Assembly: GCA_002412425.1 (NCBI GenBank)
Contig: DHVB01000049.1
Span: 51,786-115,785 of the forward strand
Reading direction: 5' to 3'
From: Bacteroidales bacterium UBA5219
GTDB lineage: Bacteria; Bacteroidota; Bacteroidia; Bacteroidales; ML635J-15
Length of the DNA stretch: 64,000 nt
The position numbers and the translations under genes are program-made. The notes beneath the pieces were generated by a model. The model made no database searches, had not been told where the DNA came from, and saw only the letters and a program-made list of their open reading frames with translations. This document shows positions 8,963 to 17,587 of this stretch, piece by piece. Each line of letters begins with the position of its first letter. Position 1 is the stretch's first letter.

Positions 8963-9985
8963 ATGAAAAAAACCAAACTTACAATAAAGTTTATTTTATT
9001 AAGTGTTTTTCTAATTTTCTTAGGACTCTTAGACCTTTTATCAGGATCCATTCAAATTTCAGTATCGGATATTTTTAATTATATTTTTTCAAGCAATACA
9101 GAAAGTGAATTTTATTTGTTATTAAAAGAATTTCGTTTCCCAAGAATGAGTATGGCTATTTTAGCTGGAGCTAGTTTATCAATTTCTGGATTAATTATGC
9201 AAACCTTATTTAGAAATCCTTTAGCTGGACCAGATATTTTAGGAATTAGTAGTGGAGCAAGCTTAGGCGTTGCTATTGTCGTTCTTGGTGGAAGCTATTT
9301 GTTTGGAAATCATTTTTACCACGCATCTAATTACATAACTTTAATAGCAGCAGGAATTGGAGCTGCATCAATATTAGGATTAATTCTAATAATCTCTTAT
9401 AAACTTCGAGATATACTTTCAATATTAATTATAGGTATATTATTAGCTGGAATTATTTCTGCAATAGTAAATATTTTACAATATTTTGCCACAGGAATTA
9501 ACGTAAAATCTTTTGTAGTATGGACAATGGGTTCATTAACAGCAAGTTCTTCTAAAGATTTATTACTCGCCTCGCCTATTATATTGATTTTTGTATTGTT
9601 AGCTTTTTCGCTATCTAAAAATTTAAACTTAATGTTACTAGGCGAAAATTTTGCAAAAACTATGGGAGTAAATATAAAACTTTTAAGAATTTTAAGTTTT
9701 ACAATAGTTAGCATATTAACAGGAGTTATAACCGTTTATTGTGGTCCTATAGGTTTTGTCGGAATTGCTGTTCCTCATATTAGCAGATGGATATTCAACA
9801 CTTCCAATCATTTTGTTCTAATTCCAGCATCAGCACTTTTAGGTGGTATTTTTATGTTGTGCGGAGATATTTTAAGTAATCTCTTTACATCAAACGGCAA
9901 TTTGCCTATTAATGCGATAACAGCAATCCTTGCTGCTCCATTCATTATTTGGGTTGTGTTTAAAAACAAAAGAACATTTGTGTAA
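8963..9985 (+). CDS. ABC importer permease, FecCD/BtuC family
   Basis: A 340-residue very hydrophobic protein with about nine or ten membrane helices. FecCD-family hallmarks are the RFPRMSMAILAGASLSISG segment, GLIMQTLFRNPLAGPDILGISSGA, and a GPIGFVGIAVPHISR motif near the C terminus that contacts the ATPase. It forms the inner-membrane channel of the importer. Its stop codon overlaps the ATPase start by one base (TAATG), indicating translational coupling. Confidence 0.94.
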   Translation: MKKTKLTIKFILLSVFLIFLGLLDLLSGSIQISVSDIFNYIFSSNTESEFYLLLKEFRFPRMSMAILAGASLSISGLIMQTLFRNPLAGPDILGISSGASLGVAIVVLGGSYLFGNHFYHASNYITLIAAGIGAASILGLILIISYKLRDILSILIIGILLAGIISAIVNILQYFATGINVKSFVVWTMGSLTASSSKDLLLASPIILIFVLLAFSLSKNLNLMLLGENFAKTMGVNIKLLRILSFTIVSILTGVITVYCGPIGFVGIAVPHISRWIFNTSNHFVLIPASALLGGIFMLCGDILSNLFTSNGNLPINAITAILAAPFIIWVVFKNKRTFV

Positions 9986-10692
9986 TGGAAAACTCAATCT
10001 TAAATATAATCAATCTTAAATTCGGATACAAGATTCCACTTTGCGAACAAGAAGTAAATCTATCTGCAAACATTGGAGATTTAATATGCCTTGTAGGATT
10101 AAACGGAAGTGGAAAGTCAACATTTTTAAATACAATTTCTGGAATTTTAAAACCTATTTCTGGAAAAATTATTATAGACGGACAAGATGTTAAAAAGCTA
10201 AGTTTAAATAATAAATCAAAATTAATAAGTTTTGTTCCAACAAAAATTGATTTTACTGCAAATCTTACAGTTCGTGAATTAGCAGAAATGGGAAGAAGTC
10301 CATATACAAATGTTTTCGATAAAAAATCTGAAGCTGACATTAAATTAGTTGAGAAAAACTTAAATGATTTTGATTTATTAAAATTACAAAACCGACAACT
10401 TTGGAGCTTGAGCGATGGCGAAAGACAAAAAGCAATGATTGCAAGAGCATTAATCCAAGAAACACCACTTATGATTTTAGACGAACCAAGTGCTTTTCTC
10501 GACTATGAAATGAAACATCAACTAATGAGAAAACTAAAAGAAATAAGCACAAACAAATGTTTAATTTTTTCAAGCCACGACATAGAAACATCTACAAAAT
10601 TCGCAACAAAAATATGGTTTATTAATAAATCAAAATTTGAAGTTTTAAGTCCTATGGAATTTATAGAAAATCACTATAAAAAATCAATTTAA
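9985..10692 (+). CDS. ABC importer ATP-binding protein, FepC/BtuD type
   Basis: A 235-residue ATPase with Walker A GLNGSGKST at residues 38-46, signature LSDGERQ and Walker B LMILDEP, followed by the H-loop in SSHDIETS. It powers the adjacent permease. The signature carries D in place of the usual second G of LSGGQ, a frequent variant in this family. It completes the binding protein/permease/ATPase set; the next gene has its own promoter box. Confidence 0.93.
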   Translation: MENSILNIINLKFGYKIPLCEQEVNLSANIGDLICLVGLNGSGKSTFLNTISGILKPISGKIIIDGQDVKKLSLNNKSKLISFVPTKIDFTANLTVRELAEMGRSPYTNVFDKKSEADIKLVEKNLNDFDLLKLQNRQLWSLSDGERQKAMIARALIQETPLMILDEPSAFLDYEMKHQLMRKLKEISTNKCLIFSSHDIETSTKFATKIWFINKSKFEVLSPMEFIENHYKKSI

Positions 10693-10721
10693 TTCTACAA
10701 AAAATCATATAAAAAAATTAC

Positions 10722-10729
10722 TATATTTG
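10722..10729 (+). promoter_or_regulatory. -7 box upstream of the TonB-dependent receptor gene
   Basis: TATATTTG, an exact TAnnTTTG match, 40 bases before the ATG at 10770. No clear TTG at -33. Confidence 0.5.
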
Positions 10730-10769
10730 CACACTTTTTGTTGTGAAATCGAAATAACAAATTTATTGA

Positions 10770-13142
10770 ATGAAACACATAAAATTAATTTTCATAATTT
10801 TCATTGCTTCATGTAATTTAGGAGCTTTTGCACAAAAATATACCATTAGTGGTTATGTTACTGACAAAGCTTCTGGCGAGCATATATTTAGTGCTAATGT
10901 TTACGATATGCGTACAAAGCAAGGCACTACAACAAATGAATATGGATATTTTAGTTTAACATTAGATGCCGATTCTGTAAATCTAAGTATCTCTTTTGTT
11001 GGATACGCAGCTTTTACAAGTGATATATATTTAACATCGGATTTGAATTTAAACATACAATTAGATCCAAACATAATGTTGGCAGAAGTTGTGATTTTAG
11101 ATAAAAAATCTGATGAAATTGTAAAAAGCACACAGATGAGCATGATAGAAATGCCAATTCATCAAATAAAAGCTTTGCCTGTTTTGCTCGGCGAAGCAGA
11201 TGTTCTTAAATCTTTACAGTTAATGCCAGGCGTTCAATCTGGTTCTGAAGGAAGTAGCGGTTTGTATGTTAGAGGTGGCGGTCCCGACCAAAACCTAATA
11301 CTATTAGATGGTGTTCCTGTTTATAATGCCTCACACTTATTTGGTTTCTTTTCGGTTTTTAATACTGATGCTATTTCTAATGTAAAACTTATAAAAGGCG
11401 GTTTTCCAGCTCGCTATGGAGGAAGATTATCTTCTGTTTTAGATATTAGAATGAAGGAAGGAAACTTAAAAGAATATCACGGCGAAGGCTCTATTGGAAA
11501 TGTTTCTTCAAAATTTACTTTCGAAGGACCAATAGTAAAAGATAAAGCCTCTTTTGTAGTATCAGCAAGAAGAACTTATATTGATATTTTAGCTGCTCCT
11601 CTCGTTCTAGCTGTAAATAGAGCAGCAGGAAATTCTGACAAATTTAGAGCAGGATATTATTTCTATGATGCAAATGCAAAACTCAACTATAAAATTTCGG
11701 ACAAAGACAGATTGTTTTTTAGCATTTATACAGGAAAAGACAAAGCCTACACAAGATCAAAACAAAGTTACATTTACAACGACACCACCAAAACAGAAGC
11801 AATTAATTTTAATTTGAATTGGGGGAATATTACCAGTGCATTACGCTGGAATCATGTTTTTCATAAAAAACTTTTTGGCAATCTTACAGCTGTATATAGT
11901 AAATATAAATTTGAAACTATTCAGAAATATGAATTTTTATCTGGTAAAACAATAGAAGAAGAATATTATTTCAAATATTTATCTGGAATTGACAATGTTG
12001 GAGCAAATTTAGACTTTGACTATAGACCTCTACCAAAACATTCGGTAAAGTTTGGTGCTAATTATTTATACCACACTTTTAATCCTGGAGGTTCAAGTAT
12101 TTCAATGAAGTTTGGAGGAAATAGTATAACTCAAGATTTTTCTAACAAAAAAATATATGCTAACGAATTTTATGTTTATGCTGAAGACTCATGGGATATA
12201 GCAGCCTTATTAAAATTAAATTTTGGAGTTCATTATTCGGGATTTGCTGTACAAAAAAGATTTTACCAATCAATACAGCCGAGAGCTTCTGCAAGATTTT
12301 TAATAAATGATAAAATGTCGTTAAAAGCTGCCTACTCACATATGTCGCAATACATCCACTTATTAACAAATACTAGCATAGGTTTGCCAACAGATTTATG
12401 GCTTCCATCAACCGATTCGGTGCGACCAGAGCTTTCAAAGCAAGCAGCCTTAGGCTTTGTGTATAATATTGACAACAACTGGGATTTGAGTGTTGAAGGA
12501 TATTATAAAACCATGAGTAATTTAATAGAATATAAAGAAGGAGCTGGATTTTTTCAATTAGCACAAAACTGGGAATCAAAACTCGAAATTGGCGAAGGAT
12601 ATGCTTATGGTGCAGAAGTTTTATTAAGAAAAAACTATGGAAAACTCTCAGGTTGGCTTGGTTACACACTTTCGTGGTCGTGGAGAAAATTTAAAAATAT
12701 TAATTTTGGAGAACCTTTCCCTTATAAATACGACAGAAGACATGATATTTCGCTTGTGCTTATGTATGAGTTTAACGAAAAAGTTGATATGGGACTTACT
12801 TGGGTTTATGGAAGTGGAAATGCTGTAACTCTTGGAGTTGCACGATATAATAGCTTGAACTTAGATTATTATAATCCTGGGGAGTATTATTATGGTGAAA
12901 TAGAATACTTTAAAGGAAGAAATGGGTATAGAATGCCTGCTTACCATAGATTAGATTTAAGTATAAACCTAAAGAAAAAAACAAAATGGGGAAGTCGAAC
13001 ATGGAGTTTTGGCTTATATAATGCATATAGTCGCCAAAATCCGTTTTATTTATACTTTGGATACGACAATAATAAAAGAGTACTTAAACAAGTTAGTTTA
13101 TTTCCAATTATTCCATCTGTAAGATATGCATTCAAATTTTAA
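10770..13142 (+). CDS. TonB-dependent outer-membrane receptor with N-terminal carboxypeptidase-D-like domain
   Basis: A 790-residue receptor. A signal peptide (to about residue 22, AFAQ) is followed by a carboxypeptidase regulatory-like beta-sandwich at about 25-110 (ISGYVTDKASGEHIFSANV). The plug domain spans about 130-240 and includes LYVRGGGPDQNLILLDGVPVY and the KGGFPARYGGRLSSVLDI block. The remainder is a 22-strand-type barrel ending in an aromatic F. It imports a substrate across the outer membrane using TonB energy. It sits just after an ABC importer of the chelate class and is followed 12 bp later by a DUF4249 lipoprotein, a frequent receptor partner in Bacteroidota. The substrate may be an iron complex, but this is inference from context. 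Confidence 0.93.
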   Translation: MKHIKLIFIIFIASCNLGAFAQKYTISGYVTDKASGEHIFSANVYDMRTKQGTTTNEYGYFSLTLDADSVNLSISFVGYAAFTSDIYLTSDLNLNIQLDPNIMLAEVVILDKKSDEIVKSTQMSMIEMPIHQIKALPVLLGEADVLKSLQLMPGVQSGSEGSSGLYVRGGGPDQNLILLDGVPVYNASHLFGFFSVFNTDAISNVKLIKGGFPARYGGRLSSVLDIRMKEGNLKEYHGEGSIGNVSSKFTFEGPIVKDKASFVVSARRTYIDILAAPLVLAVNRAAGNSDKFRAGYYFYDANAKLNYKISDKDRLFFSIYTGKDKAYTRSKQSYIYNDTTKTEAINFNLNWGNITSALRWNHVFHKKLFGNLTAVYSKYKFETIQKYEFLSGKTIEEEYYFKYLSGIDNVGANLDFDYRPLPKHSVKFGANYLYHTFNPGGSSISMKFGGNSITQDFSNKKIYANEFYVYAEDSWDIAALLKLNFGVHYSGFAVQKRFYQSIQPRASARFLINDKMSLKAAYSHMSQYIHLLTNTSIGLPTDLWLPSTDSVRPELSKQAALGFVYNIDNNWDLSVEGYYKTMSNLIEYKEGAGFFQLAQNWESKLEIGEGYAYGAEVLLRKNYGKLSGWLGYTLSWSWRKFKNINFGEPFPYKYDRRHDISLVLMYEFNEKVDMGLTWVYGSGNAVTLGVARYNSLNLDYYNPGEYYYGEIEYFKGRNGYRMPAYHRLDLSINLKKKTKWGSRTWSFGLYNAYSRQNPFYLYFGYDNNKRVLKQVSLFPIIPSVRYAFKF

Positions 13143-13154
13143 AAACTTAAACAA

Positions 13155-14150
13155 ATGAAAGCAAGTATTTTTAAATATATTTTACTATTTTCAATATTAG
13201 CAAGTTTAATTTTTAGCATTGCTTGTGAAAAAACAATTGATATAGATATTGAAGACTCAAAACCAAAAATAGTACTAAATGCAGAAATAAATCCCGACTC
13301 AACAATTAAAGTACACATAAGTCGTAGCAGACATATTTTAGATATTGCAAACCTTTCAACTCTCAACGATGCAGAAGTAAAATTATTCGAAGACGAAACT
13401 TTTATTGGAAATTTAATTTATGATGCAAGCATTAGTTGTTACTGCATAAATTACAAACCAATACAAGGCAAAAACTACAAATTTGTTGTTAGCCATCAAC
13501 AATTTGAAACAATAAATGCAACATCTCAAATTTTAGAAAAAATAAAACCCATATCTATTGACACTAGCAGATCCTTCGGACAATACAACGAAGAACAGAT
13601 AAATATAAGCATAAAGTTTAAAGATCCAGCAAATGAAAAAAACTATTATATGTTAAAACTTCGCTCTAAATATAAGGCTGAAATTTGGGATCCTGATTTA
13701 ATAACCATAGATACTATTTATGAAGGACCTGATACTACAATAATAGATATTTCTCAAGGTGGATATTACTACGCTGATGCGATTGACCCTATGCACTTTA
13801 GCTCAAATGATTTGAATTTAGAAGACGGCGATTACCTGAGAAGTTTAGTGATTGCAGATGAGTTTTTTGATGGTAAAGAATACGTTTTAAAAATTTCTCT
13901 TGATGCATTCTCTTTACCTTATACCTCTGATACTACAGTAGTATATATTGATTTCTATGCAATTAGCCAAGATTATTATAAATACTTACGTTCTGAAAAA
14001 AAATATCAAAATTCTTCAGGCGACCCTTTTTCAGAACCAGTTATGGTTTTTACTAATGTCGAAAATGGTTTGGGAATTTTAGGTTCTGCTCATGCCCACA
14101 CTGATTCTATTATAATCACAGGAAGATACGGCGGTCATTATGATGAATAA
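13155..14150 (+). CDS. DUF4249-type lipoprotein, partner of the TonB receptor
   Basis: A 331-residue lipoprotein with signal segment ILASLIFSIAC; the lipidated cysteine is about residue 24. Right after it comes EKTIDIDIEDSKPKIVLNAEINPDS, the usual opening of DUF4249 proteins. These are beta-rich lipoproteins of unknown function encoded directly downstream of carboxypeptidase-D/TonB receptors, perhaps as surface lids or substrate-capturing partners. The gene begins 12 bp after the receptor stop and its end overlaps the regulator by 11 bp, so all three are likely co-transcribed. The domain call rests on the opening motif and gene order. Confidence 0.8.
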   Translation: MKASIFKYILLFSILASLIFSIACEKTIDIDIEDSKPKIVLNAEINPDSTIKVHISRSRHILDIANLSTLNDAEVKLFEDETFIGNLIYDASISCYCINYKPIQGKNYKFVVSHQQFETINATSQILEKIKPISIDTSRSFGQYNEEQINISIKFKDPANEKNYYMLKLRSKYKAEIWDPDLITIDTIYEGPDTTIIDISQGGYYYADAIDPMHFSSNDLNLEDGDYLRSLVIADEFFDGKEYVLKISLDAFSLPYTSDTTVVYIDFYAISQDYYKYLRSEKKYQNSSGDPFSEPVMVFTNVENGLGILGSAHAHTDSIIITGRYGGHYDE

Positions 14151-14973
14151 CGAAACAAAATTAGATATTACTTTAACTGTTTTAGAGGTAAAAGACGAAA
14201 GTCTAAAACCTTATATCTATAATTATTGGCTATTTATAAGTTCTGAAAAACCCAATTTATGTGCAGCCATTACAGCTCCCCCGCTTGGCTTTCCCATGTT
14301 GCAATTTGTATTTGGCAATTGCGAAAGTTATTATCAAATTAGAAATAAAAATACTACATCTATTATAACAGGAATTTACTCCAAACATGCAACTTTGACA
14401 CCTGCTCCCAAAATGGGTTTGGTAACCATAAACTTTAAGCCATATGGCTTTTATAATTTTTTTGGAAAAACCCCGCCAAATGGTACACAAGACAGCATTG
14501 ATGGATATGATATTTTTAAAAAAGAAAATTTAAATTCTGCAATAGAAAATATTTCCATTACAGAAACCAACGATGAGCTAGTAAACTGTTTGGAAGATTT
14601 TTTATGCAAAAATCAAAAAGTAAACGTTAAAAAAAACGACTACTTTGATAGCTTAGTTGATAAAATTTTTGCCAAAAAAGGTTTGATAGATATAGATAAA
14701 CTCATCAACGAAAAATTTTCTATAAGAACCTTTCAAAGATATTTTTCTAAAGTTCTAGGAGTTTCGCCAAAAACATTTTCTAGAATATTACGACACAAAT
14801 ATATTATACAGTTAATGTACACAAAACCTAATATAAGTTGGAACGACCTATGTTTTCAAGGTTTTTATTTTGACCAATCACATTTTATTAAAGATTTTAA
14901 AGACTTCACTAAATGTAAACCCACAGAATACGACTACTTAAAAACATCTATTATTTACGAACTGTTTAAATAA
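14140..14973 (+). CDS. AraC-family transcriptional regulator
   Basis: A 277-residue protein with an N-terminal sensing domain (about 1-165, with the SLKPYIYNYW opening seen in this type of regulator) and a C-terminal AraC DNA-binding domain (about 185-270). The second helix-turn-helix shows WNDLCFQGFYFDQSHFIKDFKDFTKCKPTEY, the conserved AraC signature; the first is RTFQRYFSKVLGVSPK. The start overlaps the DUF4249 gene by 11 bp, so it is probably translated from the receptor mRNA and may control the same operon. Two ATGs are adjacent (14140, 14143). The ligand is unknown. Confidence 0.88.
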   Translation: MMNNETKLDITLTVLEVKDESLKPYIYNYWLFISSEKPNLCAAITAPPLGFPMLQFVFGNCESYYQIRNKNTTSIITGIYSKHATLTPAPKMGLVTINFKPYGFYNFFGKTPPNGTQDSIDGYDIFKKENLNSAIENISITETNDELVNCLEDFLCKNQKVNVKKNDYFDSLVDKIFAKKGLIDIDKLINEKFSIRTFQRYFSKVLGVSPKTFSRILRHKYIIQLMYTKPNISWNDLCFQGFYFDQSHFIKDFKDFTKCKPTEYDYLKTSIIYELFK

Positions 14974-15093
14974 TTTGAACTTTTATGTAAATACTTGTTT
15001 TTTGTCGTTTTTTTACAAACTTTTGTCAATTTTTAGAGTTTATTTTGTGTAAGCATTTCATAATAGATTTGTAAGTTCTCACTTTTCTCAAAG

Positions 15094-15129
15094 AGCCTTG
15101 ATTTTCCCCAAAAAAATTAAGGCTTTTTT
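15094..15129 (+). terminator. Intrinsic terminator after the AraC-type regulator
   Basis: A stem of about 12 pairs, AGCCTTGATTTT with AAAATTAAGGCT (one G-T pair), followed by TTTTTT. It lies 120 bp after the regulator stop and ends the uptake cluster. The 14974-15210 gap otherwise shows no gene. Confidence 0.75.
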
Positions 15130-15210
15130 CTTTTAATAAAAATTAAATATTTTAAGTTAAAACATTTTGATAATTAAGCTTTTAAAGCTATATTGCAACA
15201 AAAACGCATT

Positions 15211-16674
15211 ATGTTAAATCAAACAGATATTAATTATTTAAAAAGTTTTGGAATCATTGAAAACTCAATTGAAGAACAAATTAAACTATTAAAAAAACAT
15301 GAGTCTTTTTTAAACATAAATAATTTTGCCAGCACAAAAAATGGCATTACAAGAATTGAAGACCCTCAATTTTATGTAAATGTATTTAACAACAATTCAA
15401 AAAATTATAAATTGGCAAAATTTGTACCTGCTTCGGGTGCTGCAACAAGAATGTTTAAGAGATATATCACTTACAAATTAGATCCAAATCTTAAAAACTT
15501 AAACGATGGAGGGTTTTATTCTGTAAAAAATGGATTAGAAAACATTAAAAATTTTGCTTTTTACAAAAAACTAAAACCTCTTTGTACTGAACCAGAAAAT
15601 TTAGAAACAGTAGTTGAAAAAATTCTTTATTCTGGTTTGAATTATGCAAATTTACCCAAAGGTTTAATAGATTTTCATAATTATCCTGATTCTCCACGAA
15701 CAGCTTTTGAAGAACATTTGCACGAAGCAAACCTACTTGTTCAAGATCAAGAAAATTTTAATATTCACCTAACTGTATCTCCAGAATTTTTAGAAAATTT
15801 CCAATCAAAACTTAAAGAAATCAATCAAAAAACAGGATATAAATTTAATTTAAGTTTTTCAGAACAAGAACAATCAACCAATACAATTTCAACTTATCTA
15901 AATGGCGAAATTGTAAGAGACGACAATGGCAACATTATGCTTCGTCCAGGCGGACACGGTTCTTTATTGACAAACTTAAATAGCCTCGACAGTGATATTA
16001 TTTTTATAAAAAACATCGACAACCTAACTCACGGCGACTATTTAGAAGAAACTATTTTGTGGAAAAAAGTTCTAGCAGGAGTATTAATCGAAATTGTTGA
16101 GAAAATACAAGAAATTTACTCAAATCTTAAAAATAATTCAACAACAGAAAACTTAAATAAAGCTAAAGATTTTTTAGAAAAACACACAAATGCCATTTTT
16201 GATAATTCTGAGGATTTAAAAACAGAAGTTTTAAATTATATTAATCGTCCTATCAGAGTTTGTGGAATGGTGAAAAATACTGGCGAACCAGGGGGCGGAC
16301 CATTTTGGGTGAAAGATAAAAATGGAAAAATAAGTTTACAAATTGTCGAAAAAGCACAAATAAATCTTGATATTCCTGAACAAGCTCAATATTTTAATAA
16401 TTCTACTCACTTCAACCCTGTGGATTTGGTTTGCTATGTAAAAGACCCTGAAGGACAAAAATTTGATTTAAAAAACTTTGTTGACAAAAACTCTAGTTTT
16501 GTTTCCGAAAAAACTCATCAAGGAAAAACCATAAAAGTACTCGAACACCCAGGGCTTTGGAACGGTTCAATGGCTGATTGGATAAGTGTTTTTGTAGAAG
16601 TGCCACTTATCACTTTTAATCCCGTAAAAGAACTAAACGATTTGTTGAGAAAAGAACACCAGCCAAAAGAATAA
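15211..16674 (+). CDS. DUF4301 family protein (nucleotidyltransferase-like, function unknown)
   Basis: A 487-residue cytoplasmic protein that I recognise as DUF4301, a family found almost only in Bacteroidota and without an established function. The segment VPASGAATRMF near residues 75-85 resembles the nucleotide-binding loop of sugar-nucleotide transferases. LRPGGHGSLLTNLN and the GDYLEETI segment later in the chain also suit a nucleotide-sugar transferase fold. An upstream TTG in frame at 15193 overlaps a promoter-like TATATTG, so the ATG at 15211 is preferred. It is followed 3 bp later by the BRO-N/Fic gene. Confidence 0.8.
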   Translation: MLNQTDINYLKSFGIIENSIEEQIKLLKKHESFLNINNFASTKNGITRIEDPQFYVNVFNNNSKNYKLAKFVPASGAATRMFKRYITYKLDPNLKNLNDGGFYSVKNGLENIKNFAFYKKLKPLCTEPENLETVVEKILYSGLNYANLPKGLIDFHNYPDSPRTAFEEHLHEANLLVQDQENFNIHLTVSPEFLENFQSKLKEINQKTGYKFNLSFSEQEQSTNTISTYLNGEIVRDDNGNIMLRPGGHGSLLTNLNSLDSDIIFIKNIDNLTHGDYLEETILWKKVLAGVLIEIVEKIQEIYSNLKNNSTTENLNKAKDFLEKHTNAIFDNSEDLKTEVLNYINRPIRVCGMVKNTGEPGGGPFWVKDKNGKISLQIVEKAQINLDIPEQAQYFNNSTHFNPVDLVCYVKDPEGQKFDLKNFVDKNSSFVSEKTHQGKTIKVLEHPGLWNGSMADWISVFVEVPLITFNPVKELNDLLRKEHQPKE

Positions 16675-16677
16675 TTT

Positions 16678-17553
16678 ATGACTAAGGCAAAAATTTCAAT
16701 TCGTTTTTTCGACGATCGCGAAGTCCGTGCTGTTTGGGACGAAGAAAATAACAAATGGTGGTTTAATGTTATTGATATAATTGCTATTCTAAACGAACAA
16801 GGCGACTATACCAAAGCAAATAATTATTGGCGGTGGCTAAAACGAAAACTAAAATCAGAAAACAATCAAGTTGTGAGTGCTACTCACGGTTTCAAATTTG
16901 TAGCAGCTGACGGCAAAAAACGCTTATCCGACACTCTTGACAGTGCTGGAGTTATTGAATTAGCAAAGAGCTTTCCAAACACTAATGCAATAAAATTTTT
17001 AGATTGGTTTTTATATAGTGATAATACTATTGACGGACAAAGTAAGAAAAAAGCTTACACACTTTTTGAAAGCAATTTAATAAACGAAATCGAAGTAGGC
17101 ACAACAAAAGGCTTACAACAAATTCACGCCTATCTTTTTGGAGGGCTTTATGATTTTGCAGGACAAATCAGACAAAAAAATATCTCGAAAGGTGGATTTA
17201 AGTTTGCCTCAGCCCAGTTTTTAGAAAACACTTTACAACAAATTGAAAAAATGCCTCAAAATACATTTGACGAAATTGTAGAAAAATACGTGGAAATGAA
17301 CATAGCACACCCATTTATGGAAGGCAATGGCAGAAGCACTCGCATTTGGTTGGATATGATGTTGAAACAAAAACTAAAACTTTGTGTGGACTGGAGCAAA
17401 GTAAACAAAAACGACTATATGAAAGCTATGGAAAAAAGTGTTACCAATAGCGAAACATTAAAGAGTTTGCTAAAAAATGTACTTACCCATGAAATTAATA
17501 GTCGCGAAATGTTTATGAAAGGCATTGATTATTCATATTACTATGAAGATTAA
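16678..17553 (+). CDS. BRO-N domain fused to a class III Fic protein (AMP transferase)
   Basis: A 291-residue two-domain protein. Residues 1-112 look like a BRO-N domain (IRFFDDREVRAVWDEE, WWFNVIDIIAIL, then a WRWLKRKL segment), a fold common in phage antirepressors and DNA-binding proteins. Residues 125-291 are a Fic domain with active-site motif HPFMEGNGRSTR at 211-222 (His211). The GTTKGLQQIHAYLFGGLYDF and NISKGGFKFA blocks closely resemble Neisseria-type class III Fic. The C terminus ends in SYYYED (Ser286, Glu290), matching the class III autoinhibitory motif S/TxxxE(G/N) except for Asp at the last position. All active-site residues are present, so it should be an active, self-inhibited protein adenylyltransferase. 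The target is unknown. Confidence 0.9.
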   Translation: MTKAKISIRFFDDREVRAVWDEENNKWWFNVIDIIAILNEQGDYTKANNYWRWLKRKLKSENNQVVSATHGFKFVAADGKKRLSDTLDSAGVIELAKSFPNTNAIKFLDWFLYSDNTIDGQSKKKAYTLFESNLINEIEVGTTKGLQQIHAYLFGGLYDFAGQIRQKNISKGGFKFASAQFLENTLQQIEKMPQNTFDEIVEKYVEMNIAHPFMEGNGRSTRIWLDMMLKQKLKLCVDWSKVNKNDYMKAMEKSVTNSETLKSLLKNVLTHEINSREMFMKGIDYSYYYED

Positions 17554-17587
17554 TTGAAACATTCAAAAATTCTCAATTAATTTTAAT

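Noticed and set aside
9397..9714. Open frame of 105 codons on the minus strand inside the permease gene
   Set aside because: It is a shadow of a well-conserved membrane protein and shows no features of its own.
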